A stretch of DNA of 10,631 nt from an uncultured Leptotrichia sp. (GCA_937925095.1 CALEXX010000046.1:1-10631); one strand, 5' to 3'; positions 1 to 6,973 are shown, counted from the first letter of the stretch. The notes: generated from the sequence alone by a model not told the origin. Numbers and translations are program-made.

Positions 1-114
1 CTTTTCCTTAATGAATGACTGTTTTATATGAGTAAAATTTTAGTAAATGAATAAATATAGTTTATATATATTGCATTTATATTTTTTGATATTTTGAGAC
101 AGCTTCAGATCACA
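1..114. other. AT-rich non-coding end of window
   Basis: No gene, hairpin terminator or RNA is visible after yhfT. On the minus strand the very last bases read TAAGGAAAAG, which could be the ribosome binding site of a further gene starting beyond the window edge; this cannot be settled from the sequence at hand. Confidence 0.35.
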
Positions 115-1449
115 TTACTTTGCAGCTACTGGAACATACAAATGAAGAATAAACAGTATATTCAGTATAATTCCAAAAGCAATTGTTGCCACTGGTCCTA
201 CAGCCATGTCAACCAAAGGTTTTTTAGAAGTTTTATTTAAAAGATAGAATCCACCTACAAATAAGAATCCTAGCCCTGTTGACCCTGCCATTTCATTTGC
301 AGCTATCATTCCACCTACGAGAAGGGAAACTTCAAGAACTTTTGTCATAGCTGTTCTTATTTGATCTCCACACGCTTTAACCCCCGGGAATCTATCAAGG
401 CTTTTAGCTATTAATTCAAGCAATAATATTTCAATCGCTAAAATTCCTGCTCCTAGTACAAATGCAATAATTGGATTTTTTATAAATATTCCTACTACAA
501 ATACTAATGTCATTCCTGCAGGTCCGTATACTCCTGTTGTTATTGCAGTTGTTGCAACTAACGGAACAAATCCTATACTTCTTGCAAGAGCTACAAGTCC
601 TGCTTCAAAAGTTTTTGAATCTCCACCTGTTGTATCTTTTAGCGTTGAAGCTAATAATTTCAAAGAAATCGGATCTCCTGCCACAAGTCTCAAACTACAT
701 GCAGCAGCAATAAGCCCACCCATAATAGAAAGGGGAATTATATTTTTCTTAACTCTGGCAACCCTTGCTGAAAATATTCCTACAAGCATCTCATTAGAAT
801 TAGTTTTTTCAGTTTTTTTATCAGTTATTGCAAAGAACAACATTACAATTACTGCCACAAGAAGAGCCATACCATCAGGATTCAAAGTGATTTTTACATT
901 TTCAGCAATAGGTATTTTACCAAACACCGCTACAATCTGTCTTACAAGCAGTGTAATCACCAGTGTCAATGCACCTTTTTTTGTTCCATACTGATAACCT
1001 GCAACTAATGCAGGAAATACTGAAAATCCTACAATTATTGGAGAACCTACTTTTGCAAGGCTAGGTAGAAAATCAATTGGCATTTTACTAAATACTTCTA
1101 CTATCTTTTCAAGACCAAAAACAAGTCCCATACCATACAAAGCTCCTATTACTCCTGCAAGTACAAGTCCTTTATTATTTCTTGGAGTAGATATCCCAAT
1201 AATATCTGTTCCAAGTAAAATACTGTGTATCAATATAATAGTTGACCCTATGGAAAATGGAATTCCAAAACCTATTACAAGTCCAAATGATAATGCAAAA
1301 CTTGTTGCTGCAAGAGACTTTCTATCCATTCTTCCTTCTAAATATTCAGGCACCATTGGTCTCAATCCATCATTAAACACTGCAACTCCAAGATTTGCCA
1401 ATATAGAAGCAAATCCACTTAATAATGCACTAACTAAAAATTTTTCCAT
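115..1449 (-). CDS. yhfT: YhfT-like integral membrane protein, putative transporter
   Basis: Very hydrophobic inner-membrane protein (444 aa) with roughly ten or more membrane helices. It agrees with E. coli YhfT along its whole length by eye: AAVFHDGIRP in E. coli corresponds to VAVFNDGLRP near residue 26, and GFVPLIATTALATGVYAVAG to GFVPLVATTAITTGVYGPAG in the second half. Transport of a small solute is the usual proposal for this family, without a proven substrate. The ATG at 1449 is preferred, since GAGGAGGAG lies 4 bases upstream; an in-frame TTG at 1464 would put that site inside the gene. It is the last yhf gene in the window, 78 bases after yhfU, and ends without a recognisable terminator in the following bases. 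Confidence 0.88.
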   Translation of the reverse strand: MEKFLVSALLSGFASILANLGVAVFNDGLRPMVPEYLEGRMDRKSLAATSFALSFGLVIGFGIPFSIGSTIILIHSILLGTDIIGISTPRNNKGLVLAGVIGALYGMGLVFGLEKIVEVFSKMPIDFLPSLAKVGSPIIVGFSVFPALVAGYQYGTKKGALTLVITLLVRQIVAVFGKIPIAENVKITLNPDGMALLVAVIVMLFFAITDKKTEKTNSNEMLVGIFSARVARVKKNIIPLSIMGGLIAAACSLRLVAGDPISLKLLASTLKDTTGGDSKTFEAGLVALARSIGFVPLVATTAITTGVYGPAGMTLVFVVGIFIKNPIIAFVLGAGILAIEILLLELIAKSLDRFPGVKACGDQIRTAMTKVLEVSLLVGGMIAANEMAGSTGLGFLFVGGFYLLNKTSKKPLVDMAVGPVATIAFGIILNILFILHLYVPVAAK

Positions 1450-1527
1450 ACTGCTCCTCCTCAATATTATTGTATTTCAAACTTAATTTATAATAACTGG
1501 AAATAATAAGATAAAACTAGTGTCTTT

Positions 1528-1878
1528 TTACTTTATATACTGAGCCACTATTTTTATAACCTGTTCTGCAGACTGTGGTGTAAATCCAAATGCCACTTTT
1601 CCTGCATTCACTTCATCCTTTATTTTTTCTTCATCCAGAATATTTCCTGGCATCGCAAGGATTGCACACTTATCAGCTCCCGCTATAGCAATAGCCATTG
1701 CAAGTGCTCCACCACCACCTGTATTACATGCTCCAAAATAATAATCAACATTTCCCATTTTTACATCCATCGCTGCATCAATATCACTTTTTATAGTTAT
1801 TTCAGCTTCAGGAATATGTCTTTTTATTGTTTCTGCAACATTTTCCTTGTCTATCTGTCCTCCTACCACTATCTTCAT
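1528..1878 (-). CDS. yhfU: YhfU-like DUF2620 protein
   Basis: Small soluble protein (116 aa) matching the DUF2620/YhfU family. It opens with a beta strand and glycine turn, MKIVVGGQ, and carries the family's glycine-rich motif GACNTGGGGALAMAIA (residues 49-64), followed by CAILAMPG (71-78). The pattern recalls a small Rossmann-like or PTS IIB-like alpha/beta fold, and Cys51 next to the glycine run is a candidate functional residue, but the activity is not known. An AAAGGAGAAGGTGA site lies directly before the ATG. It follows yhfY by 18 bases and precedes the membrane protein gene yhfT, its constant partner in E. coli, which suggests that the two work together. Confidence 0.87.
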   Translation of the reverse strand: MKIVVGGQIDKENVAETIKRHIPEAEITIKSDIDAAMDVKMGNVDYYFGACNTGGGGALAMAIAIAGADKCAILAMPGNILDEEKIKDEVNAGKVAFGFTPQSAEQVIKIVAQYIK

Positions 1879-1896
1879 TCACCTTCTCCTTTCCTT

Positions 1897-2265
1897 TTAT
1901 TTATTTTCCTTTATTAATAATAAATTTACTAAAATATACTTTTTTTCTTCTTCAGGTAACTTTTCAATAAATACACTTTTTTCAATATCATTATAAATTT
2001 CCTGAATTTCTTCAAATTTTTCAGATTTTAGTACTTCCTGAAAAACTCCTTCATCGATATTGCTGACATTTTCATTTTCTTCAATTCTCTTCAGTGCCAT
2101 GGATAAATGAGTTATAAACATTCCTCCATTACTTTCTGTCAGATGAATTTCCCATTTTTCACCTAAATATTTTATTAGTAATATCAATTTTTCATAAATC
2201 CCGTTGTTTATTACCCCTGCTTCCTTTAGAATTCCTAACCTGAAAGCCAGATTTTCTTTATCCAA
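1897..2265 (-). CDS. yhfY: YhfY-like stand-alone PRD domain protein
   Basis: Small soluble protein (122 aa) consisting of one PTS-regulation domain (PRD). The opening RLGILKEAGVI and the core MFITHLSMALKRI (residues 49-61), with His53 at the position phosphorylated in PRD proteins, are clear; E. coli YhfY has the same layout (LLCEAGVI and MTHMASALMR). There is no DNA- or RNA-binding domain, so it cannot act as an antiterminator by itself; it more likely controls a partner, perhaps YhfZ, in response to PTS phosphorylation. That is inference. It starts with TTG at 2265, supported by GGGAGGTT 7 bases upstream; no in-frame ATG would keep the LAFRLGILKEAG segment. The next gene, yhfU, starts 18 bases after its stop. 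Confidence 0.85.
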   Translation of the reverse strand: MDKENLAFRLGILKEAGVINNGIYEKLILLIKYLGEKWEIHLTESNGGMFITHLSMALKRIEENENVSNIDEGVFQEVLKSEKFEEIQEIYNDIEKSVFIEKLPEEEKKYILVNLLLIKENK

Positions 2266-2349
2266 TTTTTTAACCTCCCATATTGTTTTCTTTAAATTTT
2301 CAAAAAAGTAAATATTTAAAATAAAGTTATTTTTTCAATAAAATATTCA

Positions 2350-3243
2350 TTAATAAGATGGTAACATCATATTTTCCAGTACTTGTTTCTGGATTTCTTC
2401 AATATATTTCACATTTATAATTTTTTCTGTTAATTTTTTTAACATTTTATTCTGTTTTTTTATTACAAGAACTGCTTCATTTGCCCTATTTAAAACTTCT
2501 TTATTTGGTAATTCCTCATAGTCTACTTTTATCTGCTTTTCTTCAATTTCATCATAATTCCATATAATCGCATCCACTATATTATTTTTTAACAGTTTCA
2601 GCGTTTCATTATAATTAATCTCAATATATTCGCACTCTTTTGATGTGATACATTTTTTTGTCATGTACTTCTGATCTTCAGAATTTTTATCTACTCCTAT
2701 TTTTCTGATTTTTTTTATTCCTGATGCCTTCAATAAAACATGCCTTGAAACATAACTTTTCTCTCCAAATCCAAATACTACGTCAATATCATCGTACTTT
2801 TCCTTTTCAATTTCATACGCGAGTCTTGAAACTATTGCAAAATCATAAATTCCTTTTCTTAAAAGATTTAATCTTACTTCTGAACCGCTCATATATGCAA
2901 AATAGAAGTTTACTTTATAATTTTTAAAATTATTCTTTATTCCTGTTGCAAGTCCCTCATACCTTTTTGAATAGGGCAGTGGCATCACTCCTACAAGAGA
3001 ACCGAAAGCACTTTTTTCCATAAGTAACTTATTATCAATTTTTTTTATATATGATCCTAGTACTCCCCTTCTTTCAATTTCAACAGCTCCCTCTTCCTGT
3101 AATGACATAAATGCCTTCTGAATCAGACCCACAGAAATATTATACTTTTGAGAATACTCAATTATGGAAGGAATTCTTTCTCCAATTTCTGAAAATATAA
3201 TTTCCCTTGCAATAGATAGTATTGCCTGTTCCTTTTTGTTCAT
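2350..3243 (-). CDS. yhfZ: YhfZ-like transcriptional regulator, GntR-type HTH with ligand-binding C-terminal domain
   Basis: Probable regulator of the yhf cluster (297 aa). The N-terminal winged helix-turn-helix (about residues 6-66) carries the GntR-like order RIPSIIEYSQKYNISVGLIQ, then an AFMSLQEEGAVEIERRG recognition helix and wing. The rest (about residues 80-297) begins GSLVGVMPLPYSKRYEGLATG, as expected for the YhfZ C-terminal domain, which looks like a periplasmic-binding-protein fold and probably senses a small molecule. The ATG at 3243 has GAGGAAGGA about 9 bases upstream. It is the first gene of the cluster, as in E. coli, and is followed after 84 bases without a terminator by the PRD gene. 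Identification rests on the combination of HTH, the C-terminal domain and three yhf-type neighbours. The ligand is unknown. Confidence 0.85.
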   Translation of the reverse strand: MNKKEQAILSIAREIIFSEIGERIPSIIEYSQKYNISVGLIQKAFMSLQEEGAVEIERRGVLGSYIKKIDNKLLMEKSAFGSLVGVMPLPYSKRYEGLATGIKNNFKNYKVNFYFAYMSGSEVRLNLLRKGIYDFAIVSRLAYEIEKEKYDDIDVVFGFGEKSYVSRHVLLKASGIKKIRKIGVDKNSEDQKYMTKKCITSKECEYIEINYNETLKLLKNNIVDAIIWNYDEIEEKQIKVDYEELPNKEVLNRANEAVLVIKKQNKMLKKLTEKIINVKYIEEIQKQVLENMMLPSY

Positions 3244-3309
3244 TTTATTTTTTCCTTCCTCATATTTTCCATTTAAATTTTCATTTTTTTGAAAATTTAT
3301 TCTTATTAA

Positions 3310-3344
3310 AAGTATACCTTAAAAATTTAAAAAAACAAGTGTAC
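3310..3344 (-). promoter_or_regulatory. yhfZ promoter with overlapping pseudo-palindromes (candidate operator)
   Basis: On the minus strand TTGTTT (3338-3333) and TATACT (3316-3311) are separated by 16 bases and form a fair -35/-10 pair, about 70 bases before the yhfZ start. Two similar pseudo-palindromes coincide with it on the plus strand: AAGTATACCTT (3310-3320), covering the -10, and AAGTGTACTT (3337-3346), touching the -35. A third, half-like copy AAGTATAA lies at 3368-3375. Repeated sites over a promoter that precedes a GntR-like gene suggest autoregulation by YhfZ. The sites are seen; the regulator is inferred. Confidence 0.45.
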
Positions 3345-3391
3345 TTATTTTCTATATATACTCTTTAAAGTATAAAACTATAGTCATTAAC

Positions 3392-3415
3392 AAAAAGAAC
3401 AGCTCCTGCTGTTCT
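3392..3415 (-). terminator. Rho-independent terminator after the exported protein gene
   Basis: On the minus strand the arm AGAACAGC, a loop AGGA and the arm GCTGTTCT form a perfect 8-bp stem, directly followed by TTTTG (with the arm end this reads TTCTTTTTG). It begins 8 bases after the stop codon at 3423. A run of six A on the other side does not give a T tract for the plus strand, so it acts in one direction. Confidence 0.88.
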
Positions 3416-3422
3416 AAAAAAT

Positions 3423-4115
3423 TTATTTCATTCTCATTGCTTCATTAATCTCTTTAATATATTCTTCCAACTCTTTTGAAGTCCATTTCCCTTTAATTTT
3501 ATCTAATTCCATTTCTGCATTAGAAATATCGTATTTTCTATTTCTTTTCGCATTTTCAATTTTTTCCTTTTGCAGTTCTACATATAAATCCATCATTTTT
3601 GAAATGTCTTCTATGTTATCCATTTTATCTTTTGGTAATTTACGTCCGTATCTTTTCAAAAATCTTCTCTCAATTTCCCTTTCATCTTTTTCATCAATAT
3701 CTGCTTCATCAATATCTACAATTTTTGTTTCATATTTTACATTTACTTTTGAATTTGACAGATATTCTATTTTTTTCACTTTAATTTCTGTAGTTTCAGC
3801 TACTAAAGTAAGAATTTTTAAATAATTTTCTGCCATCATTTTTGAAGCTTTTTTTACTTCTTCCCTTTCTTTTTTAGTCATTTTCTCTGTATCTATTCCA
3901 GCTTCAAAACCAAATTCTACAAAACTAGAAAATGAAGAAAAAACTCCTTTGAAAGTTTCTTTTACAATATTTTTTACTTTCATTTCTATTTCTCTATTTT
4001 CCTGGTTTATCTGCTGTTCAGATAATGTAACATTTTTACTTTTTTTTACTTCATACCCTTCTCCAAATAACTGCAATGAAAATAGTAATAAAATAATTGC
4101 TCCTAATTTTTTCAA
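3423..4115 (-). CDS. Exported protein of unknown function, lysine/glutamate-rich
   Basis: I do not recognise a family. The product (230 aa) begins with a clear Sec signal peptide, MKKLGAIILLLFSLQLFG, probably cleaved after Gly18 or Gly20; there is no cysteine, so it is not a lipoprotein, and no later membrane helix, so it should be periplasmic or released. The mature part is highly charged: a helical stretch up to about residue 100, then a likely strand region (EIKVKKIEYLSNSKVNVKY), then long charged helices to the C-terminus. The helix-then-strand pattern recalls small NTF2-like stress proteins, but this is weak. The TTG at 4115 is taken as start because GGGAG lies 8 bases upstream; the GTG at 4124 overlaps that site. 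The gene has its own promoter and a strong terminator, so it is a single-gene unit. Confidence 0.8.
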   Translation of the reverse strand: MKKLGAIILLLFSLQLFGEGYEVKKSKNVTLSEQQINQENREIEMKVKNIVKETFKGVFSSFSSFVEFGFEAGIDTEKMTKKEREEVKKASKMMAENYLKILTLVAETTEIKVKKIEYLSNSKVNVKYETKIVDIDEADIDEKDEREIERRFLKRYGRKLPKDKMDNIEDISKMMDLYVELQKEKIENAKRNRKYDISNAEMELDKIKGKWTSKELEEYIKEINEAMRMK

Positions 4116-4148
4116 AAAAATCACTCCCTTAGTATTATTTTTATGATA

Positions 4149-4177
4149 ATTTTATATATTTTACTATTTTTCTTCAA
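4149..4177 (-). promoter_or_regulatory. Sigma-70-type promoter for the exported protein gene
   Basis: On the minus strand, TTGAAG (4177-4172) as -35 is followed after exactly 17 bases by TAAAAT (4154-4149) as -10. The first translated codon is about 34 bases beyond the -10. The match is 4 of 6 and 5 of 6 bases. In such AT-rich DNA chance matches are common, so the ideal spacing and position carry most of the weight. Confidence 0.5.
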
Positions 4178-4234
4178 AAAAATCTACAGTTATTTATCTT
4201 CCATATGTGCAATACTCATTATTTCATATAAATT

Positions 4235-4603
4235 CTATACTTTTAGATGTATACCCTTATTTCTTAAATTTTCTATACATTCAGCCAGATATTCATTATT
4301 ATGCTCTTTGTAAATCGGACTTCCTATAATTTCCTCTTTAAGATTATCATACTTTACTGCTGTCCTTCCCCTATAATTCTTATTCTTCCATTCCACAGAA
4401 ACATTATATCCTCTTTTTTCCATCTCCTTCATAACTAATACATGGTAAATAAAAAGATGATATGGGGAATATGAAAACACATAGTCCACCGTTTTATGTT
4501 TCTTTTTCCATCCATTGCCCCTCAAAGCACAACATTCCCTATGTTGGCCAAGCAGCTGATTTTTTGGCAATAAATGGATAATTTTTTCATGCCATAGTCT
4601 CAT
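4235..4603 (-). CDS. Pyrimidine dimer DNA glycosylase/AP lyase family protein (T4 endonuclease V-like)
   Basis: Small basic protein (122 aa) resembling the Pyr_excise family, which cuts the glycosidic bond of UV-induced pyrimidine dimers and then nicks the DNA. The segment QLLGQHRECCALRGNGW places Arg22 and Glu23 at the same positions as Arg22 and catalytic Glu23 of T4 endonuclease V. Further matches are KKHKTVDYVFSYSP (about residues 34-47) to the T4 RKHV...F.ISPTF region, MKEMEKRGYNV to its ECLKRGFNI, and NYRGR to EFRGD. The T4 enzyme uses the amino group of Thr2 as nucleophile; here residue 2 is Arg, so the N-terminal chemistry may differ. The gene starts inside the end of the DUF1722 gene (17-base overlap), with its AGGAG site embedded in upstream codons, a typical sign of translational coupling. 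Family membership is probable; activity on dimers is inferred. Confidence 0.8.
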   Translation of the reverse strand: MRLWHEKIIHLLPKNQLLGQHRECCALRGNGWKKKHKTVDYVFSYSPYHLFIYHVLVMKEMEKRGYNVSVEWKNKNYRGRTAVKYDNLKEEIIGSPIYKEHNNEYLAECIENLRNKGIHLKV

Positions 4604-4991
4604 ATTTTTCTCCTGTTAACAAGATTGATTTTTCTAAATATTCATTAGGATATCTTTTTAGTAAACTGTTAATGTATTCAATTACAGCATCTTGATTATT
4701 TTTTCCTTCCATATATTCATTTAATATATTAAATAATGCCTCTTTTTCAATTGTACTTGCTTTTTTTTTGAAATATCCCCATATATGAAGAATAGCATTC
4801 CTAAAATCTTTTTTACTCTCCTTCATATTTCTTATTTCCTGTATTTTTTCATTTATCCATAAAACATCCCGTTCTTTTTGCTTCAAGTACTCCCTTATCT
4901 CCAGATATGCTTTTTGTGATTTGCTTAGTACATAATATTTATTTTTTGCCCACAACTCTTCACATTCTCTTCTTATATTCTTTTGTCCCAT
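4587..4991 (-). CDS. DUF1722 protein, YbgA-like
   Basis: Small cytoplasmic protein (134 aa) that matches the DUF1722 family by eye. The family pattern is visible in order: LWAKNKYYVLSKSQKAY (residues 13-29), NAILHIWGYFKK (65-76), and LLKRYPNEYLEKSILL (110-125), equivalent to the family's typical HANVLQH..GYFKK and LRRYPDPYL segments. The fused DUF523 domain found in many homologues is absent, as in E. coli YbgA. The start at 4991 is preferred because AGAGGTG lies just upstream; the frame could extend to a TTG at 5009, but that would place this ribosome binding site inside the coding region. The biochemical role of DUF1722 is not established. Its gene overlaps the following DNA-repair gene by 17 bases, and in E. 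coli the family member ybgA precedes the photolyase gene phr, so a role linked to pyrimidine-dimer repair is a reasonable inference. Confidence 0.85.
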   Translation of the reverse strand: MGQKNIRRECEELWAKNKYYVLSKSQKAYLEIREYLKQKERDVLWINEKIQEIRNMKESKKDFRNAILHIWGYFKKKASTIEKEALFNILNEYMEGKNNQDAVIEYINSLLKRYPNEYLEKSILLTGEKYETMA

Positions 4992-5009
4992 ATTAACACC
5001 TCTTTCCAA

Positions 5010-5326
5010 ATATTCAAACTAAAACAAATCCCATACAATTTCTAATTTACCTATCCAGAGAAACTGAAATTAGTATCCCATTTATTAGCCTTTCTTTACT
5101 TATTTTATAATTTTAAATAAGGGTGCATCTGAAAACTCTCAAAATAAAGAATTTTTAACAATTTTTCTAAAATCAAAAATACTAAACATTGATTTTATTG
5201 TAGTTTATACAATTTAAAAAATTAGAAAATGTTAAAAATAAGATAAATTTTGAGTTTTCAAACACACCCTAGTTATTTTGTACTTTCCAACATTATTTCT
5301 TGTGACATCTTTCGTCTTTTTATCTA
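5010..5326. other. Intergenic gap of 317 bases
   Basis: This gap separates the PTS gene from the DUF1722 gene. Its centre is the inverted-repeat element at 5120-5270. The 56 bases between the element and the PTS stop codon show no clear terminator. The 110 bases between the element and the DUF1722 gene must hold that gene's promoter unless it lies inside the element, but I see no hexamer pair good enough to call. No RNA gene or small coding frame with a ribosome binding site was found. Confidence 0.6.
5120..5270. mobile_element. MITE-like element with long imperfect terminal inverted repeats
   Basis: The left end begins AGGGTGCATCTGAAAACTC and the right end, read on the other strand, begins AGGGTGTGTTTGAAAACTC; 16 of 19 bases agree. 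Similarity continues inward through AAAAT, TTTTTAACA and TTTTCTAA, so each arm is about 50 bases. A further internal pair, AAAATCAA (5170-5177) and TTGATTTT (5190-5197), lets almost the whole element fold on itself. It contains no open reading frame and no transposase remnant. I cannot see a convincing target-site duplication: the flanks are AAATA on the left and AGTTA on the right. It sits in the gap between two convergence-free minus-strand units. It is most simply a non-autonomous transposable element or the fused ends of a decayed insertion sequence; it could also now act as a transcription terminator. Confidence 0.7.
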
Positions 5327-6973
5327 TTATACTCTATACTTCTCTCTTATCTTATTCTTGTATATTTCAGCCTGAGTTCCATAAACTACCTGTACACCAT
5401 TTCCTGAACGCAGTACTCCTTTTGCCTGAAGCTCTTTCCATCTTGCATCATCAGAAACTTTAGAAGAATCTTTTACAGTAACTCTCAGTCTTGTAATACA
5501 TGCATCAATATTGTCTATATTGTCAACTCCACCTAGTGCAGTTACGATATCATCAATAAGTTCCTGCCCTTGTCCTTCTTCTCCCTTATTCTTAGATTCA
5601 TTGTAATCTTTTCTTGTGTAAAGTTTATTTTCAGAATCTCCTCTACCTGGAGTAGGAATATTGAATTTTAATATTAATGTTTTAAATACAAAGTAATAAA
5701 TTACCGCATATACAGGCCCTAATATAAGTATCCAGTAATATGAAGTTTTTGCCGGTCCTTGTAAAAGACCAAAGAATGTAAAGTCAATTATACCTCTCGA
5801 GAAGGTAATTCCCACTGCTACATTCAGCACATACATAAGCATATATGCCAGTCCTTCTAATATTGCGTGAATTACATACAATACCGGTGCCACAAAAAGG
5901 AATGTAAATTCAATTGGTTCAGTTATTCCTGTCAGGAATGAAGTTAATGCTGCAGATATAAGTATTCCTTTCACTGCCGCCTTATTCTTGTCATCAGCAG
6001 TTCTGTACATTGCAAGTGCCGCCGCTGGAAGTCCAAACATCATAGGAAGGAATCCTCCTGTCATTGTTTTTGTTGCTGCCGCACTGAAATGTTTTATTGA
6101 TGGATCTGCAAGCTGTGCAAAGAATATGTTCTGTCCACCAGCTACCATTTGTCCTGCCACTTCCTGATATCCTCCAAGCTGAGTATACCAGAACAGTGGA
6201 TATATTGCGTGATGTAATCCAAATACATTTAACAGTCTCATTGTAAATCCATAGAAGAAAGTTCCTACTGCTCCTGTTGCCGCAAATATTTCTCCTGCTT
6301 TTACAATTCCCATAAAAATTGTTGGCCAGATGAATGGAAATATTGCTGCCAATGGAATAAACAGAATAATTGTCATTACAGGTACAAATCTGTTCCCACT
6401 AAAGAATGCCAAATAATCAGGAAGAACTTTATCAGAAAATTTATTTGTAATTGCTGATGCAACTATACCACATACAATTCCTCCAAAAACTCCTGTCTGC
6501 AATGTAAATATCCCAAGTTCCTTTGCATAAAGTGCAGCAGTTCCTCTAGCTGCAGCTTCTCCAAGTCCTTTAGCTATAAGTGCATCATAAGTTACAGAAT
6601 CAGGTGTTATCCCTTTAAATCCCAAAATAGTCCCTATTATAGTATGAAAAAGTAAAAATCCAAGAACTGCTGATAATGCCGCAGTTTCTTTATTTTTATT
6701 TGCAAGTCCTATTGCAACTCCTACTGCAAACAGTAAAGGTAAATTTGCAAAAACGAACAATCCTGTATTTGAAAACAGCTGCATCAGATAGTTTAAAGGT
6801 GTTCCTGGTTCTAAAAAAGTAAGATTATAAGTTTTTATCAAAACTGGATTAGTAAATGATCCCCCAACTCCTAAAAGTATTCCCGCCATTGGTAATACCG
6901 CTATTGGCAGCATAAATGCCCTACCAATTTTCTGTAACACTGCAAAGATATTATTTTTCATTCTAAATGTCAT
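5327..6973 (-). CDS. PTS permease, glucose/maltose superfamily, fused IIC-IIB (no IIA domain)
   Basis: Membrane sugar phosphotransferase permease (548 aa): the IIC domain transports the sugar and the IIB domain phosphorylates it on entry. The IIC domain (about residues 5-440) is strongly hydrophobic and carries FGLHH (251-255) and GITEPIEF (349-356), the hallmark of the glucose superfamily. A charged linker with NIPTPGRG (438-445) leads to a IIB domain (about 467-548) whose NIDACITRLRV contains the phosphorylated Cys491. There is no IIA domain, so a soluble EIIA from elsewhere is needed. By eye the IIC part is closer to E. coli PtsG than to MalX. Neither candidate start has an adjacent ribosome binding site; MKNNIFAVLQK at 6961 aligns with the PtsG N-terminus, whereas 6973 fits the hairpin-bridged leader better. 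Being 74 bases after the binding-protein gene, it may bring in an amino sugar such as N-acetylmannosamine or N-acetylglucosamine, as proposed for the PTS in streptococcal nan loci. The sugar remains uncertain. Confidence 0.92.
   Translation of the reverse strand: MTFRMKNNIFAVLQKIGRAFMLPIAVLPMAGILLGVGGSFTNPVLIKTYNLTFLEPGTPLNYLMQLFSNTGLFVFANLPLLFAVGVAIGLANKNKETAALSAVLGFLLFHTIIGTILGFKGITPDSVTYDALIAKGLGEAAARGTAALYAKELGIFTLQTGVFGGIVCGIVASAITNKFSDKVLPDYLAFFSGNRFVPVMTIILFIPLAAIFPFIWPTIFMGIVKAGEIFAATGAVGTFFYGFTMRLLNVFGLHHAIYPLFWYTQLGGYQEVAGQMVAGGQNIFFAQLADPSIKHFSAAATKTMTGGFLPMMFGLPAAALAMYRTADDKNKAAVKGILISAALTSFLTGITEPIEFTFLFVAPVLYVIHAILEGLAYMLMYVLNVAVGITFSRGIIDFTFFGLLQGPAKTSYYWILILGPVYAVIYYFVFKTLILKFNIPTPGRGDSENKLYTRKDYNESKNKGEEGQGQELIDDIVTALGGVDNIDNIDACITRLRVTVKDSSKVSDDARWKELQAKGVLRSGNGVQVVYGTQAEIYKNKIREKYRV

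Noticed and set aside
507..713. Plus-strand open frame inside yhfT
   Set aside because: It is leucine-rich antisense of a hydrophobic gene, with no ribosome binding site and full overlap with a well-supported gene. All other plus-strand frames in the window were rejected for the same reason.
4992..5009. TTG start for the DUF1722 gene
   Set aside because: It would place the AGAGGTG ribosome binding site within the coding region and gives no family-like residues.
5010..5119. Promoter of the DUF1722 unit
   Set aside because: Candidate pairs such as TTGTAT with GAATAT, or GATACT without a partner, match too poorly to report in such AT-rich DNA.
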